A DNA stretch of 64,000 bases from Agrocybe praecox (taxonomy: Eukaryota; Basidiomycota; Agaricomycetes; Agaricales; Agrocybaceae). Below the pieces are notes generated by a model. It worked only from the letters and a program-made list of their open reading frames with translations, ran no database searches and was not told the origin of the DNA. Below are positions 19,255 to 31,555 of the stretch, piece by piece. Positions within the stretch are counted from its first letter, which is position 1, and every line of letters begins with the position of its first letter. The DNA lies in the NCBI GenBank assembly GCA_964017145.1, contig OZ024841.1, positions 1,364,001-1,428,000 of the forward strand, written 5' to 3'. Both the position numbers and the translations under genes were made by a program.

Positions 19255-21504
19255 ATGCAAGTTACGGTTAACCAGGTCACAGTCCTTCCCCGGCTCGATT
19301 CGGGTTTGCAAGAACAGTCTGTGGACCTTCAGATAAAAGCGGATGGTCTAGTCCAGTCTTCAGCTTCTTCTAGCAAGAAATCAAATAACTCCTCCAGCGA
19401 GGGCAAACCAGATAACCCAGAACCCCCTTCTCCCAGGAAGAAGAAATCAGAGAAAGGTCGGCCATCCTCCAACAAGAAAAAGGGAAATTCAATCCAGCCT
19501 TCCCCCGGCGAGAAAAAGTCGGAAAACGTACAGGGTTCAGATAAGGCAGTGGCAGTCCAGGCTTCTTCGGGGAAGAAAAAGTCAGACAGCACAGAGCGTC
19601 TCTCTATCGACAAGAGAAACTCAGATAATGTGGCTCAATCTTCAAGTTCCATTGGAAAAAAGAAAGAAAACGGCGCGGCCAAACCGTCCTCCCGCGAGGA
19701 ACGTCCTGAAGACACAGGCAACTCGTCAAGCAAGGATAGAGAAAACAAGCTTGTCGAGCCTTCATCAAACAAGAAAAAATCGAGTAATGCAGCGGAGCTT
19801 TCCTCCAGCAAGAAAATGCCAGATACCGCGGTCCAATCTTCAAATCCCTCTGTCAAGGAAAAGAGGAATCAGCCTTCTGCAAACAAGTCTTTGGGCAAGG
19901 AGGACATGCCTTCCTCGAGCAAGACAGAAGCCGACAATGGCCAGCCCTCCTCTAGCGGAAAAGCGAAAAAGAAAGCCGACCCTTCATCCGACAAGAGAAA
20001 GTCGGACGTGATCCAGTCTCCCTCGAGCAAGAAAAGAGAAGATACCAAACCTAACCCCAACAAGAAAGAGGCGGACAAAATGGTCCAGCTTCTCTCTAGC
20101 GGGAAAAAAACGGACAACAAAAAATCGGATATTACAATTATAGTGCAACCTTCTTTCAGCGAGAAATTTTCGGAAAACCAAGTTCGACCCTCTCCCAAAA
20201 GGGACCAACCTTCTTCCAGCAATAAGACATCACCCAATGATGCCCTTCAAGTTCCTCTCCCTTCTGCAAAACGGAGAAAATCAACGAAATCCCAATCTTC
20301 CGAGTCCTCCAGCGAAAAAGGATCGGACAAGGATTTTGAAAGTTCGTCAAGCAAGCCAAAGTCTGACAACGCGCAAGCTTCTTCCAGCAGAAAGCGCGTG
20401 GACACGGCAGTCGAATCTTCCTCCGACAAGAAAAAGTCGGAGAACGTAGTCAAGCCTGCCCAGGACAAGAAAAAGGACGATGTATTACAATTGCCCCCTG
20501 CCAAGAAAGAGGTTGATAATGCGGCCTCCGACGAGAAAAACCTGGACAACAAAGGGACGCTGGGCAACACAGGCCAGTCTTTGGGCAAGAACGCAAGTCC
20601 TTCAACGATACCAATCATTCTTCAAGAGCGCACAAAATCATCAGATTCACAATCTGGAAGTACGGAACAGCTCAGAAAACTACTAAAAAGGCAGAACAGG
20701 CCTTCAGTGGAACTGAAATCGGAGGTACTGGCGATACGTGCCAGTACACGACCGCCCCTTCGGTCAGGAGGGAGTAAAATGATAACCGACTCCCGTTACT
20801 CTGAATCGATTTCTACTTCTTACATATCAGCACGCTTGACAATGGTTCAAATTCTTTCAAAGGGTCTCTGTTTCTTGAAGCTTGAAATTCAAAGCATTCC
20901 TTCGCCATACAACCGCTTTGACTCTATGAACATCAGATGGGAATTTGCGAGGGCCGTTGAAAACACTAACTCACTTTCTCCGATGGTCAAAGAAGTCGCG
21001 CCAAAGCAGAGTATAGGCGCTCGGGATGAAGAAAGCCGCAAAACAAAGTATGGACTTGAAGTGCCAGTTCAAGTCAACCAGATGGGTGTCACAATGGGTC
21101 CCCAATTCACCGCCGAATCTAATACCGATCGAAAAATAGAGCATGGCATGGTTATAACTGGCTTTATTCAAGGAGACGAGACAGCAGGCTGGAGGGTCAA
21201 GGAGAACACAACCGCCATGACCGGAATTCCTTCGCATTTCTGCGTAGGTGCACTAATCCAATATTCGGGCATAATTGCTATGGAGTTGGAGCTTCAGGCG
21301 ACTCAACGTACAGAAAGACTGGGGATATCGTTTCGATCCCAGCCGCTGCATGCGATCGTAGCACTTGAACTTGACGTCGATTCTCTCCAACACGATTACG
21401 AACCAGAATATCCACCTGACAAGTGGAAAGAATGGTTTCCGAAGATCAATGGAGACGTTGAGGGTTACAACCTCTCCCATTCCCAAGCAACGTTAACTGG
21501 TTGA
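19255..21504 (+). CDS. Ser/Lys-rich low-complexity protein, 749 aa, unknown function
   Basis: One long exon. Residues about 30-440 consist of degenerate repeats of roughly 13-17 residues of the form SSSxKKKSDNxxQ, highly charged and predicted disordered. Residues about 480-749 are non-repetitive and look folded, with alternating hydrophobic strands (for example YSGIIAMELELQ) and a closing KWKEWFPKINGDVEGYNLSHSQ block that also exists as a broken copy at 18.5 kb. I do not recognise the C-terminal domain. No intron, signal peptide or membrane segment is apparent. The repeats suggest unequal crossing-over or slippage. Confidence 0.75.
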   Translation: MQVTVNQVTVLPRLDSGLQEQSVDLQIKADGLVQSSASSSKKSNNSSSEGKPDNPEPPSPRKKKSEKGRPSSNKKKGNSIQPSPGEKKSENVQGSDKAVAVQASSGKKKSDSTERLSIDKRNSDNVAQSSSSIGKKKENGAAKPSSREERPEDTGNSSSKDRENKLVEPSSNKKKSSNAAELSSSKKMPDTAVQSSNPSVKEKRNQPSANKSLGKEDMPSSSKTEADNGQPSSSGKAKKKADPSSDKRKSDVIQSPSSKKREDTKPNPNKKEADKMVQLLSSGKKTDNKKSDITIIVQPSFSEKFSENQVRPSPKRDQPSSSNKTSPNDALQVPLPSAKRRKSTKSQSSESSSEKGSDKDFESSSSKPKSDNAQASSSRKRVDTAVESSSDKKKSENVVKPAQDKKKDDVLQLPPAKKEVDNAASDEKNLDNKGTLGNTGQSLGKNASPSTIPIILQERTKSSDSQSGSTEQLRKLLKRQNRPSVELKSEVLAIRASTRPPLRSGGSKMITDSRYSESISTSYISARLTMVQILSKGLCFLKLEIQSIPSPYNRFDSMNIRWEFARAVENTNSLSPMVKEVAPKQSIGARDEESRKTKYGLEVPVQVNQMGVTMGPQFTAESNTDRKIEHGMVITGFIQGDETAGWRVKENTTAMTGIPSHFCVGALIQYSGIIAMELELQATQRTERLGISFRSQPLHAIVALELDVDSLQHDYEPEYPPDKWKEWFPKINGDVEGYNLSHSQATLTG

Positions 21505-21561
21505 ACCAAACGAGCTGCGTTCATTAACAAGTCGGAAATGACTGTTTATGTGATAACACAT

Positions 21562-22514
21562 TCAAGGTAGTAGGTCGTCAAGGAACTCCTCCATTTCTTC
21601 CATCTCTGTCTTGGGTTTTGGTTGAACGCCTTCTGGCAATGGTAATGCCGGAGCTGCTTGCAACTCTAATTGGAAATTTGAGTGTCAAACACTCGCAGAA
21701 CGTTTCAGGAAGCGAACGAACCCTCTTTCCGGTTCCGGCTGGGTGCAGACGTCACGGGCTTTGTACGTAGTTTATCCGCCTTAGCCCTAAATCGATTTTT
21801 AAGATCTTAAATTCATACGAGAATCAAATTAATACAATGTAGATTTTGAAGCGTTTCGGGATGGGCAATGAACTCACCCCAGGTTGCTTCAGCCGCCTTC
21901 TTATCTCGGGTCATCTCATCGAGGGTTTCATCCCATGCAATTTCTTGGACCTTTCCTTTCTTCGATGTAGCTTCAACAACGGTTGTATGAGATATCTTAG
22001 AAGAGATATGTGCGAGCGACGTGTCAATGTCATCATCGTCAATATCGTCTTTCTTCGCAGCAACGCTGAGGATGGGTCCAGCTTCGTCTGATATTCTTTG
22101 TTTCTCAAGGAAGGCGGACAAATCAACTTCGGGTTCAAGAATCGGTTCTCCTATGTTGCGTTGGAATATAATAGTATCACGCTACATGCTATGTACGTGA
22201 AAAGGAAACGCACCATCGGAATCAAGCTCAGGCTCTTCTTCCTTATACCTATCCGCGTTTGTCCCAAGCTGCCTTCTGCGGTACTTGGCTGCCAGTTCCT
22301 TTGCTTGCTCGGCCTCCTCATCCTCCGTCAGTTGCGGTTTGCCTTCTCCCTCTAACAAAAGTCGTGTCGAAAATTCGGCAGGACGTCCCATACCCCTCCC
22401 ACGTCCCCTGGCTCGCAAGTATTTGCCTAATCCTCCGCGTGATTTTCCACGACCCACTCCGCGACCACGACCAGAAGAGCTTGTAGCATCACCAGTTTCA
22501 ACGAGGTTAGACAT
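21562..22514 (-). CDS. conserved RGG-rich protein (224 aa, 3 exons)
   Basis: Exons 22214-22514, 21878-22147 and 21562-21665 close to 224 codons. The N-terminus (residues 15-50) is Gly/Arg-rich (GRGRGVGRGKSRGG, RARGRGRGMGR), typical of RNA-binding or methylated RGG regions. A charged stretch LTEDEEAEQAKELAAKYRRR follows, then an Asp-rich segment (DDIDDDDID) and an acidic C-terminus EMEEMEEFLDDLL. It has the feel of a conserved nuclear or RNA-associated housekeeping protein, but I cannot name the family. Both introns are short and canonical. Confidence 0.75.
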
Positions 22515-24000
22515 TGTCTAAGTCGTTTACAATGAGATTTAGTTCGGGAACCCAGGAACTTGTAAGGCGCCAAAATATCGCAGTCGAGGGTTTTGAGTAG
22601 CAGAATTTGCGAAAGCAGAGTCTTAAGAGAGCATCCAAATCCTATATAGAGCGCAATGCCGTAGTTGTAAGTCTCTTAAGTGATAGTCGCCGACGATGGA
22701 TGAGGAAAACGCATTGATTGAGACGCTTGCTGGACGCTCGAGCCTTGCCCAATACCGTGACCCTGTGTGGAGGCAGATTCCCGAAAAAGGCAAGGAAAAG
22801 GTGGACTGTCACTTGAAGTCACGGAACAAAACGTGTCACAACATTTTACAGGTACACGTGATATATAACAGCGCGACCTGGCGCGACGCGTAATGGTCTG
22901 ACGCGCATCATCATCATCCAGATTGGGCAACTCGTGTGGGCGCTTGATATCGGGCAATCATCGATCATCGATCAGGCGCTAAAATGTAAGGTTTTATGCC
23001 GCGACATCTAAGTCCTATTAACTGCGTGGTTTACTCCTTAGATAGCATGAATTTCTGTGGGTCATTTCCATAGACAGCGAATCCAATGTTCATTCTGGTT
23101 GTTACTAGGTACAGTGTATTAAAGTAGCCTATTGTATAATCATGCGAGGAAGGAATATGGCATTATATAGCGCACTGGCCGTACTTATACGAGCACATAA
23201 AAGCCTCTCAATGACACAGATTCAAAATATGAAGGCGTATGATTCCCCAAGCTACTACGGCTTTCGGACATGATGTGAACGTTCTAGTACACATTGACAT
23301 GGGTTACACTTTCATAATCTGGACTCAAGTGCTATTTTTTCCAAAGTCACATATCATGTGTACATGTCTGTCATGAATCTTCGTCAACGAAATTATTTAT
23401 GAAAGCTTATGAGCTGGGAACTTACTCATGTGCTCACGGAAGAACTTGGACTGCCAATCGGACATCGATTAAAATACGCCCTGGACTCGGAAACTCCCTT
23501 ATCTTGTAGAGTGATAGAGCTGCGCCTATCTAAACTTCTTAATTATGGCACCCTCCACTATATTTACCATTTACGGGCTTCTGCTTAGGCACGTTTTACA
23601 TGGGATGATCTCATTAATAGGGTTATGGAAGCTCAAATGAGCTTAAAAAAGAAGTAAAGTTGTGTCAAGCGACATGAATAGCACACGGGAGAAATCATCA
23701 CTTCACAGGGCTGCACATGTGCGAAAGGGCTATAAAATTAAACAAAGAAAATGGGGATACCAATTGAAGAGGATCATTGACGTAATCTAAATATACTTGA
23801 AACACTACTTAGAATGAGAGTAAAAAAACAAATAACAGCACATGGGTATTTTGCTTCGCTGTCGTATCAAAGGTACACTTGGGTTACGAATATGAGTGGT
23901 TGCCAATGTGTTCCTGCTCAAGCAAAAAATGATTTGCAACTAGGACAAAAGTTACAGGTCTGTGATGAATCTATTTTGTTTTGAAAAATATGAGGCTGTT
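22515..24000. other. intergenic, no supported gene
   Basis: A 52-codon open stretch from the ATG at 22696 (MDEENALIETLAGRSS) is divergent from the RGG gene and could be a first exon, but I found no convincing continuation. The remaining AT-rich sequence shows nothing recognisable. Confidence 0.35.
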
Positions 24001-24049
24001 GTTAGGATCATAAAACCGAAAGCAGCAATAGAGGCGGTACCTTCAAGTC

Positions 24050-25720
24050 GATATCTATAGCACATAGCTGCGGACAAAGCCCAGAATTACAGTTATTTTA
24101 TCTTCAAGTTTTTCTGATTTACGACTTAAGTGATGCCTCGGTGAGAGCTCCGGGCATGCTCCAATGGTGAGTTTACCTCTGAAATTATGGAATATAATAC
24201 CCATAGTCCAGAGAATGTGATCCACAGAGCTGGCGCCAGACTCACAAGCCAAAATGTAATGACCAGGACCATCGCACTAATAGCAATCTCACTATTGCTT
24301 GGTCGTGCGCCAATCGAAAAACATATCGAGTTCACTGTCTTTAAAGCTTCCGCAAACGACCTGTTTGGAAGATATTTTGGATGGAGTGTGAATAGGTTTC
24401 CGCGCTCGTACAGTCAAAATTTAAATATTGCACCAGTCCAGTCCGCCTTGAACGGTGCCATTGAATATTGTCTACCGAGGTACCTAAAAATTGGGGATCG
24501 TCCCAAGATCGTGGAAGTGACGCCCAGCTCTATAATAGTAATCTCCCCAGTGTTTGTTCAAATGGACCAAAAAGGTGTTAAGAGTACGCCGCCGCCCCAC
24601 CTTTGTAGATCATCATACTTGCGCTCAATGTTAACTCTACGAGGGCAGACATCGCCACAAAACCCATCATTATAAGCAAGGAGATGATCATATCCCGCTC
24701 ATCTCGGCTGCCAGAGCAATTCCACTCCCAATATCGCCTTTTCGTTTTCAATTGGAAAATTAATTAGTCTATCTGAGAAACAAACAGAATTCACCGATCA
24801 TCAACCATATAGCTCTGTCTTTAGACAACGCTCCCGAATGGCTTGCGATAAGGACAAGAAGATCCAGGAGAAGTATTGCCAATTGCGCTCTCAGAGTCTC
24901 GTTATTTCCGCGCTCACGAACGGAAATTTTGTGAATACGTATTCTCTCTGCGGTTCCTCGGAAAATTTCTACATCACAAGGTAACATAACGATTGGCTTC
25001 TTGATCGTCGCATACAGTGACCAACCTGAACGCGTAAAATAGAAGTGGCAGGAAGGACTGATCATCATTGCGAAACGTTTTGGCATGGGCAAAAGATGTC
25101 GGAGAACAACTGTAAAGTACTATCTGTCAGTGCCAACAGGCGCACGCCTAAGTATCTCAGAGCCTCAGGTCGCCTCCACTCAACCGAACTGTACCTTCGA
25201 CTGAAGTATTCCCACAGCTCTAGTAAGCATAACTATTATTAAGTTGAAAGACTCGGCTAATACCTTGTGCCCGACCTGCCTATTTATATTGTATATGTAC
25301 AAATCAGACAGAACATGGAGAAGTATTGGGGAGTGGATACAAGAGGATACAAGAGCTTACTACCCGAGGCTAACAAATGTTCTGGCACCTCCAAGACATA
25401 GTATCGCCGCAAGTTGCCCGATCATCCTGTTGCCCGCAGTGGATGCAATAGCTCTCATAGTATGACGGCAGGCCCAGTTCTACCTCCATGATCATAGTTT
25501 AAGCACATCCACTGGGCAACATTTCGACCACTGAACGTCATGCCATACCCATGGAGAATAGCATTATCTGCCTTTTTAACGACGCTCCTGAGGTCTAGAG
25601 ATCACGATATTCAGAAGAGAAACACAAGAATTGCTTTGATATGCGGAAGACGAATTCTCAGACATAATAAAACCGTACCCGTATACAGGTACGTTCCACA
25701 GGCCATTGGCGGTAAAGTGT
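24050..25720 (-). pseudogene. possible decayed multi-exon membrane-protein gene
   Basis: On the minus strand several hydrophobic blocks occur in changing frames: about 25480-25370 (GNRMIGQLAAILCLGGART), about 24900-24780 (LAILLLDLLVLIASHSGA), about 24690-24610 (MGFVAMSALVELTLSASMMI) and about 24300-24180 (AMVLVITFWLVSLAPALW). They could be helices of one polytopic protein, but splice sites do not join them cleanly and stops intervene. I treat this as an unresolved relic or poorly understood gene. Family unknown. Confidence 0.25.
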
Positions 25721-26013
25721 CAGAAAATGTCAGGGCGCAAGCCCCAGATTCGTCTAACGAAAAGTCCATTGAGCGTATTTCTCCCACAAATTATCAGCTT
25801 ACGCACATCGCCAGCGTAAGTAAGGCACCGGGGTCGGAAGGAAAGTTTTCCAAGGGAAGGAAGGGATCGAAGACGCGGCAAATATTTTTCATGGGAACTA
25901 TGAAGTCCATTTCATTACTCTGCTTCATTAAAACATTCGACGTAATAGTACAACTAGCCTACAAACCCCAAAGGATACTAAATAAGATAACAAGAAATGA
26001 GCCTAACGTTAGG

Positions 26014-28128
26014 TTAGAGCGCATATCGGAAATCAGGGTGCCTATCGCCAAGCTCAACCCAGGCAGCAACTCCACCGTCTGGGTCCTTTTCTGTGATGAA
26101 AGGCGCTAACACTTTGTCCCTGTTTTCCGCCTTCTTATTGTTCTTGTATTTCAGGACGACATAGTTAGCAATAGCGAGAAGGCCAGTAACAATCATGCTA
26201 GAAAATAGGATGTCAGGTGGTTGTAAAGAAAAAGAAAAGGTAGTTGCGAAAGACATACAATATTAAGTTCATGGTGTTGGTCTTCTTGAATCGTGGGCCT
26301 TCGTTGGTGGGGTAACTCCAGGTACTCAGAATACCACCAAGGTTGGTTGCCATGAAGCAGAAAGCAATAGCGGTAGCTCGGGTATAATATGGCTCAGAGT
26401 TGTTAGAGATCCAGGCAGCGACAACGGGTACAGTTCCGTAAATGCCCATGGCCATGAAGTAGATGGATGCGTAGGCGACATGTTTGTTGTGAGTTCCTTT
26501 ATAAATAGAAAATAGCTATAAGGACATCGCTAAGCGGCGGAAATTTTAAAAATACGAACCCAGATACATAGCGTAGCCAACGATTCCAATAATTGATAGA
26601 GAGAAGAGAGGAATAGCACGCGTCTTGTAACGATCAGAAACCCAGGCGATGAACAAAGTCACTATGGAAAATATTAGGACTAATTATTATGACGCTTAAA
26701 TGCCAAAGAACGTACTGCAGAAGGCTGCTCCGAAGGGGCCGACACTGAGAAGTTGCGAGTGGTTGGGGCTGAAGCCAAGTTGGTTGATGATGGATGGCGA
26801 GAAGAGGGCAAGACCGAAGAGGTTTGTTCCACCAACGAAGAAGACGATGAACATGAAGATAACATGGGGCGAAGTGAACGCGTCGAAAACGTGTTTCAAG
26901 GTGAAGGTATCGACGGGGTTCACGAATGGTCTATCTCTCTCCAATCGGGTCATGATTACGCTGAGTTACAGATAATCAGTATGCAGAGAAAACATGGTTG
27001 TATAGAGAAGCTTACCTTTTCTCGGATTCGGTCAAAAACCTGGAGTGCCTTGGGGTGGCTGGGACCAAGAAAAAGGAGACAATGCCAATCAAGAAGCTGA
27101 AAAGACCTTCCTGAATTTCGATATCTACGAATTAGCATTGCACAGAATCTCGTAATATCAAGGGTTTCGCCCGTACCAGGATAAAGATCCACGACCATGA
27201 AGGCTTTCCTCCAACGCCGTGCATGTTAGAAATACCAGCAGCAAGAAGGCCAGAGAACGCTCCAGAAAGCTACAAGAGGCGACGGAGTCAGACATATCCA
27301 GAAGAAATCTTTATGTCATTATTGAAACGTACTGATGCAGCCGAGAAGAAGAATGCAACACTTTGAAGATGACGGAACTCATAAGCATATGACTTCAACA
27401 ACGTAACAGGTTTAGACTTACCGAACGGATAGCTCAGCACGGGTATAGAATCCAGACAGGTACAAGACAATTCCAGGGAACATAGGGCCTTCCACAAGTC
27501 CAATGAAGAATCGCACCGCAATAAGGCCATGGTAAGACGTAACGAAGCCCTGGAAAGTGACGATAATGCCCCAGAGCGTGAGGATAGTGGGCATAGCCCA
27601 GTTTGGACCGATTTTGCGGAGTAAGAGATTCGAGGGCAGTTCCGAAAGGATGTATGGACTATTTAACATGTCAGTCACCCATGGATAATGATTTCGAGGA
27701 ACATTGAAGCAGAAGTGGCACTGACATGTAGGTAACAGTGACACATATTTGGTACTGGTGATCCGTTAGACCTAAACTTTTCTGCAGACCTGCGACCCTA
27801 GCGTTTCCTTAAAACACGTAAGGACGCGATATATGGCGCGGTCAGAATGAAATGAGCATACCTATATTTGTACGATCCTATAACAACGGGTTCAACATTG
27901 GCTTCAAAGCAGAAAGGAGGAGAAACCCACCAAGAACGACAAAAGGTAGAACATCGTCATGATTGGCAAAATAGTCAAGTCCATCTTCCTAACGGCCCTT
28001 GCAACCTCAGCGGCGTCGAGTGGCTCCAAGTGGTCTTTCTCTAGGTCAGACTTGTGCAATGAGGAGGTAGTGGGACTGCTGGGAGTTTGCTCAGTAGCAG
28101 CCGTCTGTTGTCCATTGGGAGCCGCCAT
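26014..28128 (-). CDS. MFS transporter, anion:cation symporter type (505 aa, 11 exons)
   Basis: Exons 27931-28128, 27862-27877, 27726-27807, 27422-27658, 27333-27360, 27177-27269, 27016-27110, 26716-26960, 26560-26661, 26259-26496 and 26014-26197 close to 505 codons. Seen: DRTNIGNARVAGLQKSLGLT after helix 1, YIPYILSELPSNLLLRK at helix 2, GLVEGPMFPGIVLYLSGFY at helix 4, and a cytoplasmic loop ending TESEK / MTRLERDR. This is the fungal allantoate/nicotinate permease-like branch (Dal5/Tna1 relatives), plasma-membrane uptake of organic anions. The exact substrate cannot be read. Exon 2 is only 16 nt and exon 5 only 28 nt; both are required to keep frame and motif. Confidence 0.9.
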
Positions 28129-29374
28129 GGTTGTTGAAGCCGAAGGAGGGAGAATGCACTAAAGTTCCAAGTGCAAAACGGCGATGCTTTTGAAGCTCTA
28201 CGGTCCCCGAAGTCAGATCTGATCTTAAAAGGTCAGGGATCCCAAGATATATTTGTCCATCACTGATACTGCCGAGGCCGACCTTAACGAAATTTTGGAC
28301 GCCTGTATTTTTCTCATTGCCGGATAGATGGCCTAAGAATAGTTATAATCAATGGGAAGAAAATGTCAGGTTACGGAAGGTACCTCGTTGAACACCAGAT
28401 TCCTAATGCTTCTAAAGACCAGAGTATCTTGGTGGGAGTTAATAGTGAAGCCCATTCGTCGGGAGAAGGAGGAATACATGTCAAGCGTTGTTTCAGTTAC
28501 TATGAATCCGCAATCGTTCCTGACAAGAATACTAATAGACATTTTTCACGTTAATTTGAAGGCTTGGGTATGGAGAGATTCGCTGTCCTTCGTCGACGAC
28601 CTGCATATCAATCAAGCTATCTGGCGACCGACTGATGCGTATGGCGCTTACACACGGAATAGTCGTTTGAGACAGCTGAGTGCCTGCATTACAACTTATT
28701 CTATCTCAGGACCAAGGAACTTCCTGCGACTTTTAATGTCGCATTCAGTGAAATGTAAACCATATGCAGCGCACACCGCTTCTCACATCAAGAAAACCAT
28801 CAATCAAAAGTGAATACGTGCCAAGGTAGCAGTGTCATCCGATTTGTGTAACCTATTTTCACCGTATAAGCTATTTTTAGAAAACGCGAAACGAACGATA
28901 AACAAACTGCAAAGGCACGGACTGAATGAGGTGCATGGAATGTTTGAAGATCTTGTACGTAAAAAAGTTCTGACGTCTCTCGCTGAAAATGATACAACGC
29001 GCTAAGCGCTGTTCATCGTATCGCTGAAGAGGAGAGAATGAGGGGTTGTATCACGAAATTGATGATGTGTGTATTGTTGAACGGTAAATGTGTGGATTCA
29101 AACAAGTTTACTTGATCGACAATCTTCGAAGTATCCTATAGATCATCAGTAGTATATATCGTTATGTTCAAAGCGGCTTACGAGCCGTTAGATTCGGCTT
29201 TGGGAGGGTCGAGCAGTTATAGAATGTTGATAGAAGTGCAAGGTATATGCAAGAGGATCGACGAACAAACTGATGACACTGCATTTGGAATCAGCACCGA
29301 TATATCTGACCATTGCGACACACGTACAATTCTGACCTTTGATAGTCATCGGCAGCTTGCTGTTTAATTCAAGC
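28129..29374. other. intergenic, no supported gene
   Basis: About 1.2 kb between the MFS gene and the membrane protein gene at 29375. The open frames seen are short, have no motifs and show no spliceable structure. Confidence 0.4.
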
Positions 29375-30823
29375 TTATTCGTAGTCGTCATCATCATCAT
29401 CATCCTGTTCCCAAGCCACGGCGTTTGTCGCCAACTTCCAGAAGCCCACACATGCACACGTCAAGAAGGCGAAGGTGAACAGAACGTAGATCAATGCGAC
29501 GAGAATAATCAGAGTGAGTAGGGTCACTTCTTGTTCAACCAAATTCGTCACGGAACCAAAGTGTTCACATTCAAATTTTTCAAATTTGGGGTCTGGATTG
29601 AATTTCGCAACATGACATTGCCTATCAGTGGTAACAGGCTGTCGATGCGCAGAAGCCGCGGCCTCGGTCAGGGCAGAATTAGATTCGGGAGGACGTGAAG
29701 GCCCAGATTGAATGGTTGTATTATTATTATTATTAACCGTAGGTTGGACGATAGCTGCCGATGGGTGGGTTATTTCTCTTCGCGGGCGAATAATGTCAAG
29801 ACGTCTGCTATTTTGTAGCGACACCGCAGCAGAAGCTTGGCCAGCGCATCTTCCCTGCCACGATAAGGGATGTCTGTTGGATGCTTCCGCCGTTGTATGA
29901 ATGGGACGAGGTGGCGAGGCTACGATATAGGTTTGTGGGTCAGTTCGTCCCCGAACAACAACGAAAAGAAAGGACTTACCTCAGGAATAGATGTGGGTGC
30001 AGTATAGGTGGAATTCGCCCTATTACGACGCAGGTGGCTGCCAGACGCTGACGTTGATGAGTCTGCCAATGTATCCAGAGATGTCATGTAGCCATGAGAG
30101 GCACCGGAGGAATGTGAAGGCTTTGATTGTGATTGTCTGCTTGAACGCGAGTTTTTTCGCAGGCGATGTAGAGGATTAGACAAAAATAGGGAGCTTGAAA
30201 TAGGGATGCCTGTAGTAATTTTTTTGGGTTGGGGACGTTGAACGCAAGTGGGAGCCCCGCCCACGGAATGACATGTACTCTCCGTGTCTCCGTCCTAATA
30301 CATGGTCAAGAGGACGAGATAATAGGAGTGATTGACAAGCTCACTGTGATTGAACGTTTTCGGAGGTAAGTTGGGGGCAGAAACCGCGCATATACGAGCC
30401 ATTGGACTACTCTCTAGCAGAAAGGTGGCCTTTTAATGCAAGTACAAAACAATATTTTTTTAGGTACTTACCTCCTGGCCTTCCTCGAGGACGAACGTGC
30501 TGAGCTGCAAAGTAATCTGTTCATTACCTTCCGAGCCTATGAACAGGAAAAACATACCCTCTCGCCACATCCGCCGACTGCTTCTTTTCCTTCATTACTC
30601 TTCCCAGCGCGTTCTGCCGATTCATAGGCGTCTGCTATCATCTGCATCAAGGACATAGTGACTTCATAATCCACGTTTTCTCCAGACGTTTTACGCCAAT
30701 CTGCTGTATTCTGGGGGTGAGGCGATATTAGCAGATGCGATTGGACGATTTAGCACACAGAAGACGCGTTTATTGACGCGTACGAACCTTTAGGATAGCT
30801 CTTGAATAGCTGGAAGTCGCCAT
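29375..30823 (-). CDS. single-pass membrane protein, unknown (about 338 aa, 5 exons)
   Basis: Exons 30788-30823, 30558-30710, 30472-30504, 29980-30294 and 29375-29854 close to 338 codons. The N-terminus is MATSSYSRAILK, then an acidic helical region, a Ser-rich disordered segment (SRSSRQSQSKPSHSSGAS), an Asn run, and near the C-terminus one strong membrane helix (TLLTLIILVALIYVLFTFAF) followed by a short tail ending in seven Asp plus Tyr-Glu. The last acceptor (29855) is chosen because it is the only AG keeping the membrane-helix frame. Exon 3 is only 33 nt. I do not recognise the family. The topology suggests a type II or tail-anchored-like protein. Confidence 0.55.
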
Positions 30824-31555
30824 TATTTCACTTCTTGTCGCAAATAAGAGCAGGGGATGACTCGTACGGTGTGCATGGTTTAAGTATGCCTCTTCAATGG
30901 CCACCGATATTTAGTTCCATTCTTCACAATGGCTGGCCATTCATACCGCCCATTGTGCCACAGGTGTACAGACAAGGTCGTCTTTTTATCCGACGACTTT
31001 GCTCCCGTAGTGTCGAAGCCACACCAGTGCGATATATATCTCTTTCCCTACTGATTGACTTCGGGAGCCTGCTCCCTCTAGATTGCGACTGAAATTCATC
31101 GTTTCTCTGGACAGGATGTGTTCATCAAATCATTGAGGTTTGATCGAGTCATTGAGATTACTCATTGAGAAAGGAGAGAGAAGTCACTCATGGGCGACAT
31201 GCAGAATATGTGGTGAACAATAAAGAAATTTAAGCGAGCGGCGGGCTAGGTTGATTTGGACATCACGTGAATGGCTAGCCCGGGACCGCGATGCAAAGTG
31301 TGACGGTCAAGGTCATAGTCACATAATGTCTCAGTCCATAGCTTATGTAGCGTATCGTAGCTTGTCTTACCCTTGGTCGAATCAACTCACATCCTTCGTT
31401 GATCCCAAAATCTGTTCGTCATTTTCCTCGCTCAGACTTGACCGTAACAGAAAGCACTCGTATTATTTCAACTTGTGACATGTATAGTGAGCACTCTACT
31501 ACACTAATTCAAGTGTATTACCAACTCTTGGCATGTAGATTATGGATGAGATTGT
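30824..31555. other. intergenic, no supported gene
   Basis: Between the membrane protein start and the 3' end of QW1. No repeat or gene was recognised. Confidence 0.4.

Noticed and set aside
19329..20618. Long minus-strand frames opposite the Ser/Lys-rich gene
   Set aside because: They are antisense shadows of the repetitive coding sequence, with reciprocal Phe/Leu-rich composition.
24187..24675. 162-codon plus-strand frame
   Set aside because: It is opposite minus-strand hydrophobic blocks, has no motif and no plausible promoter or splice context.
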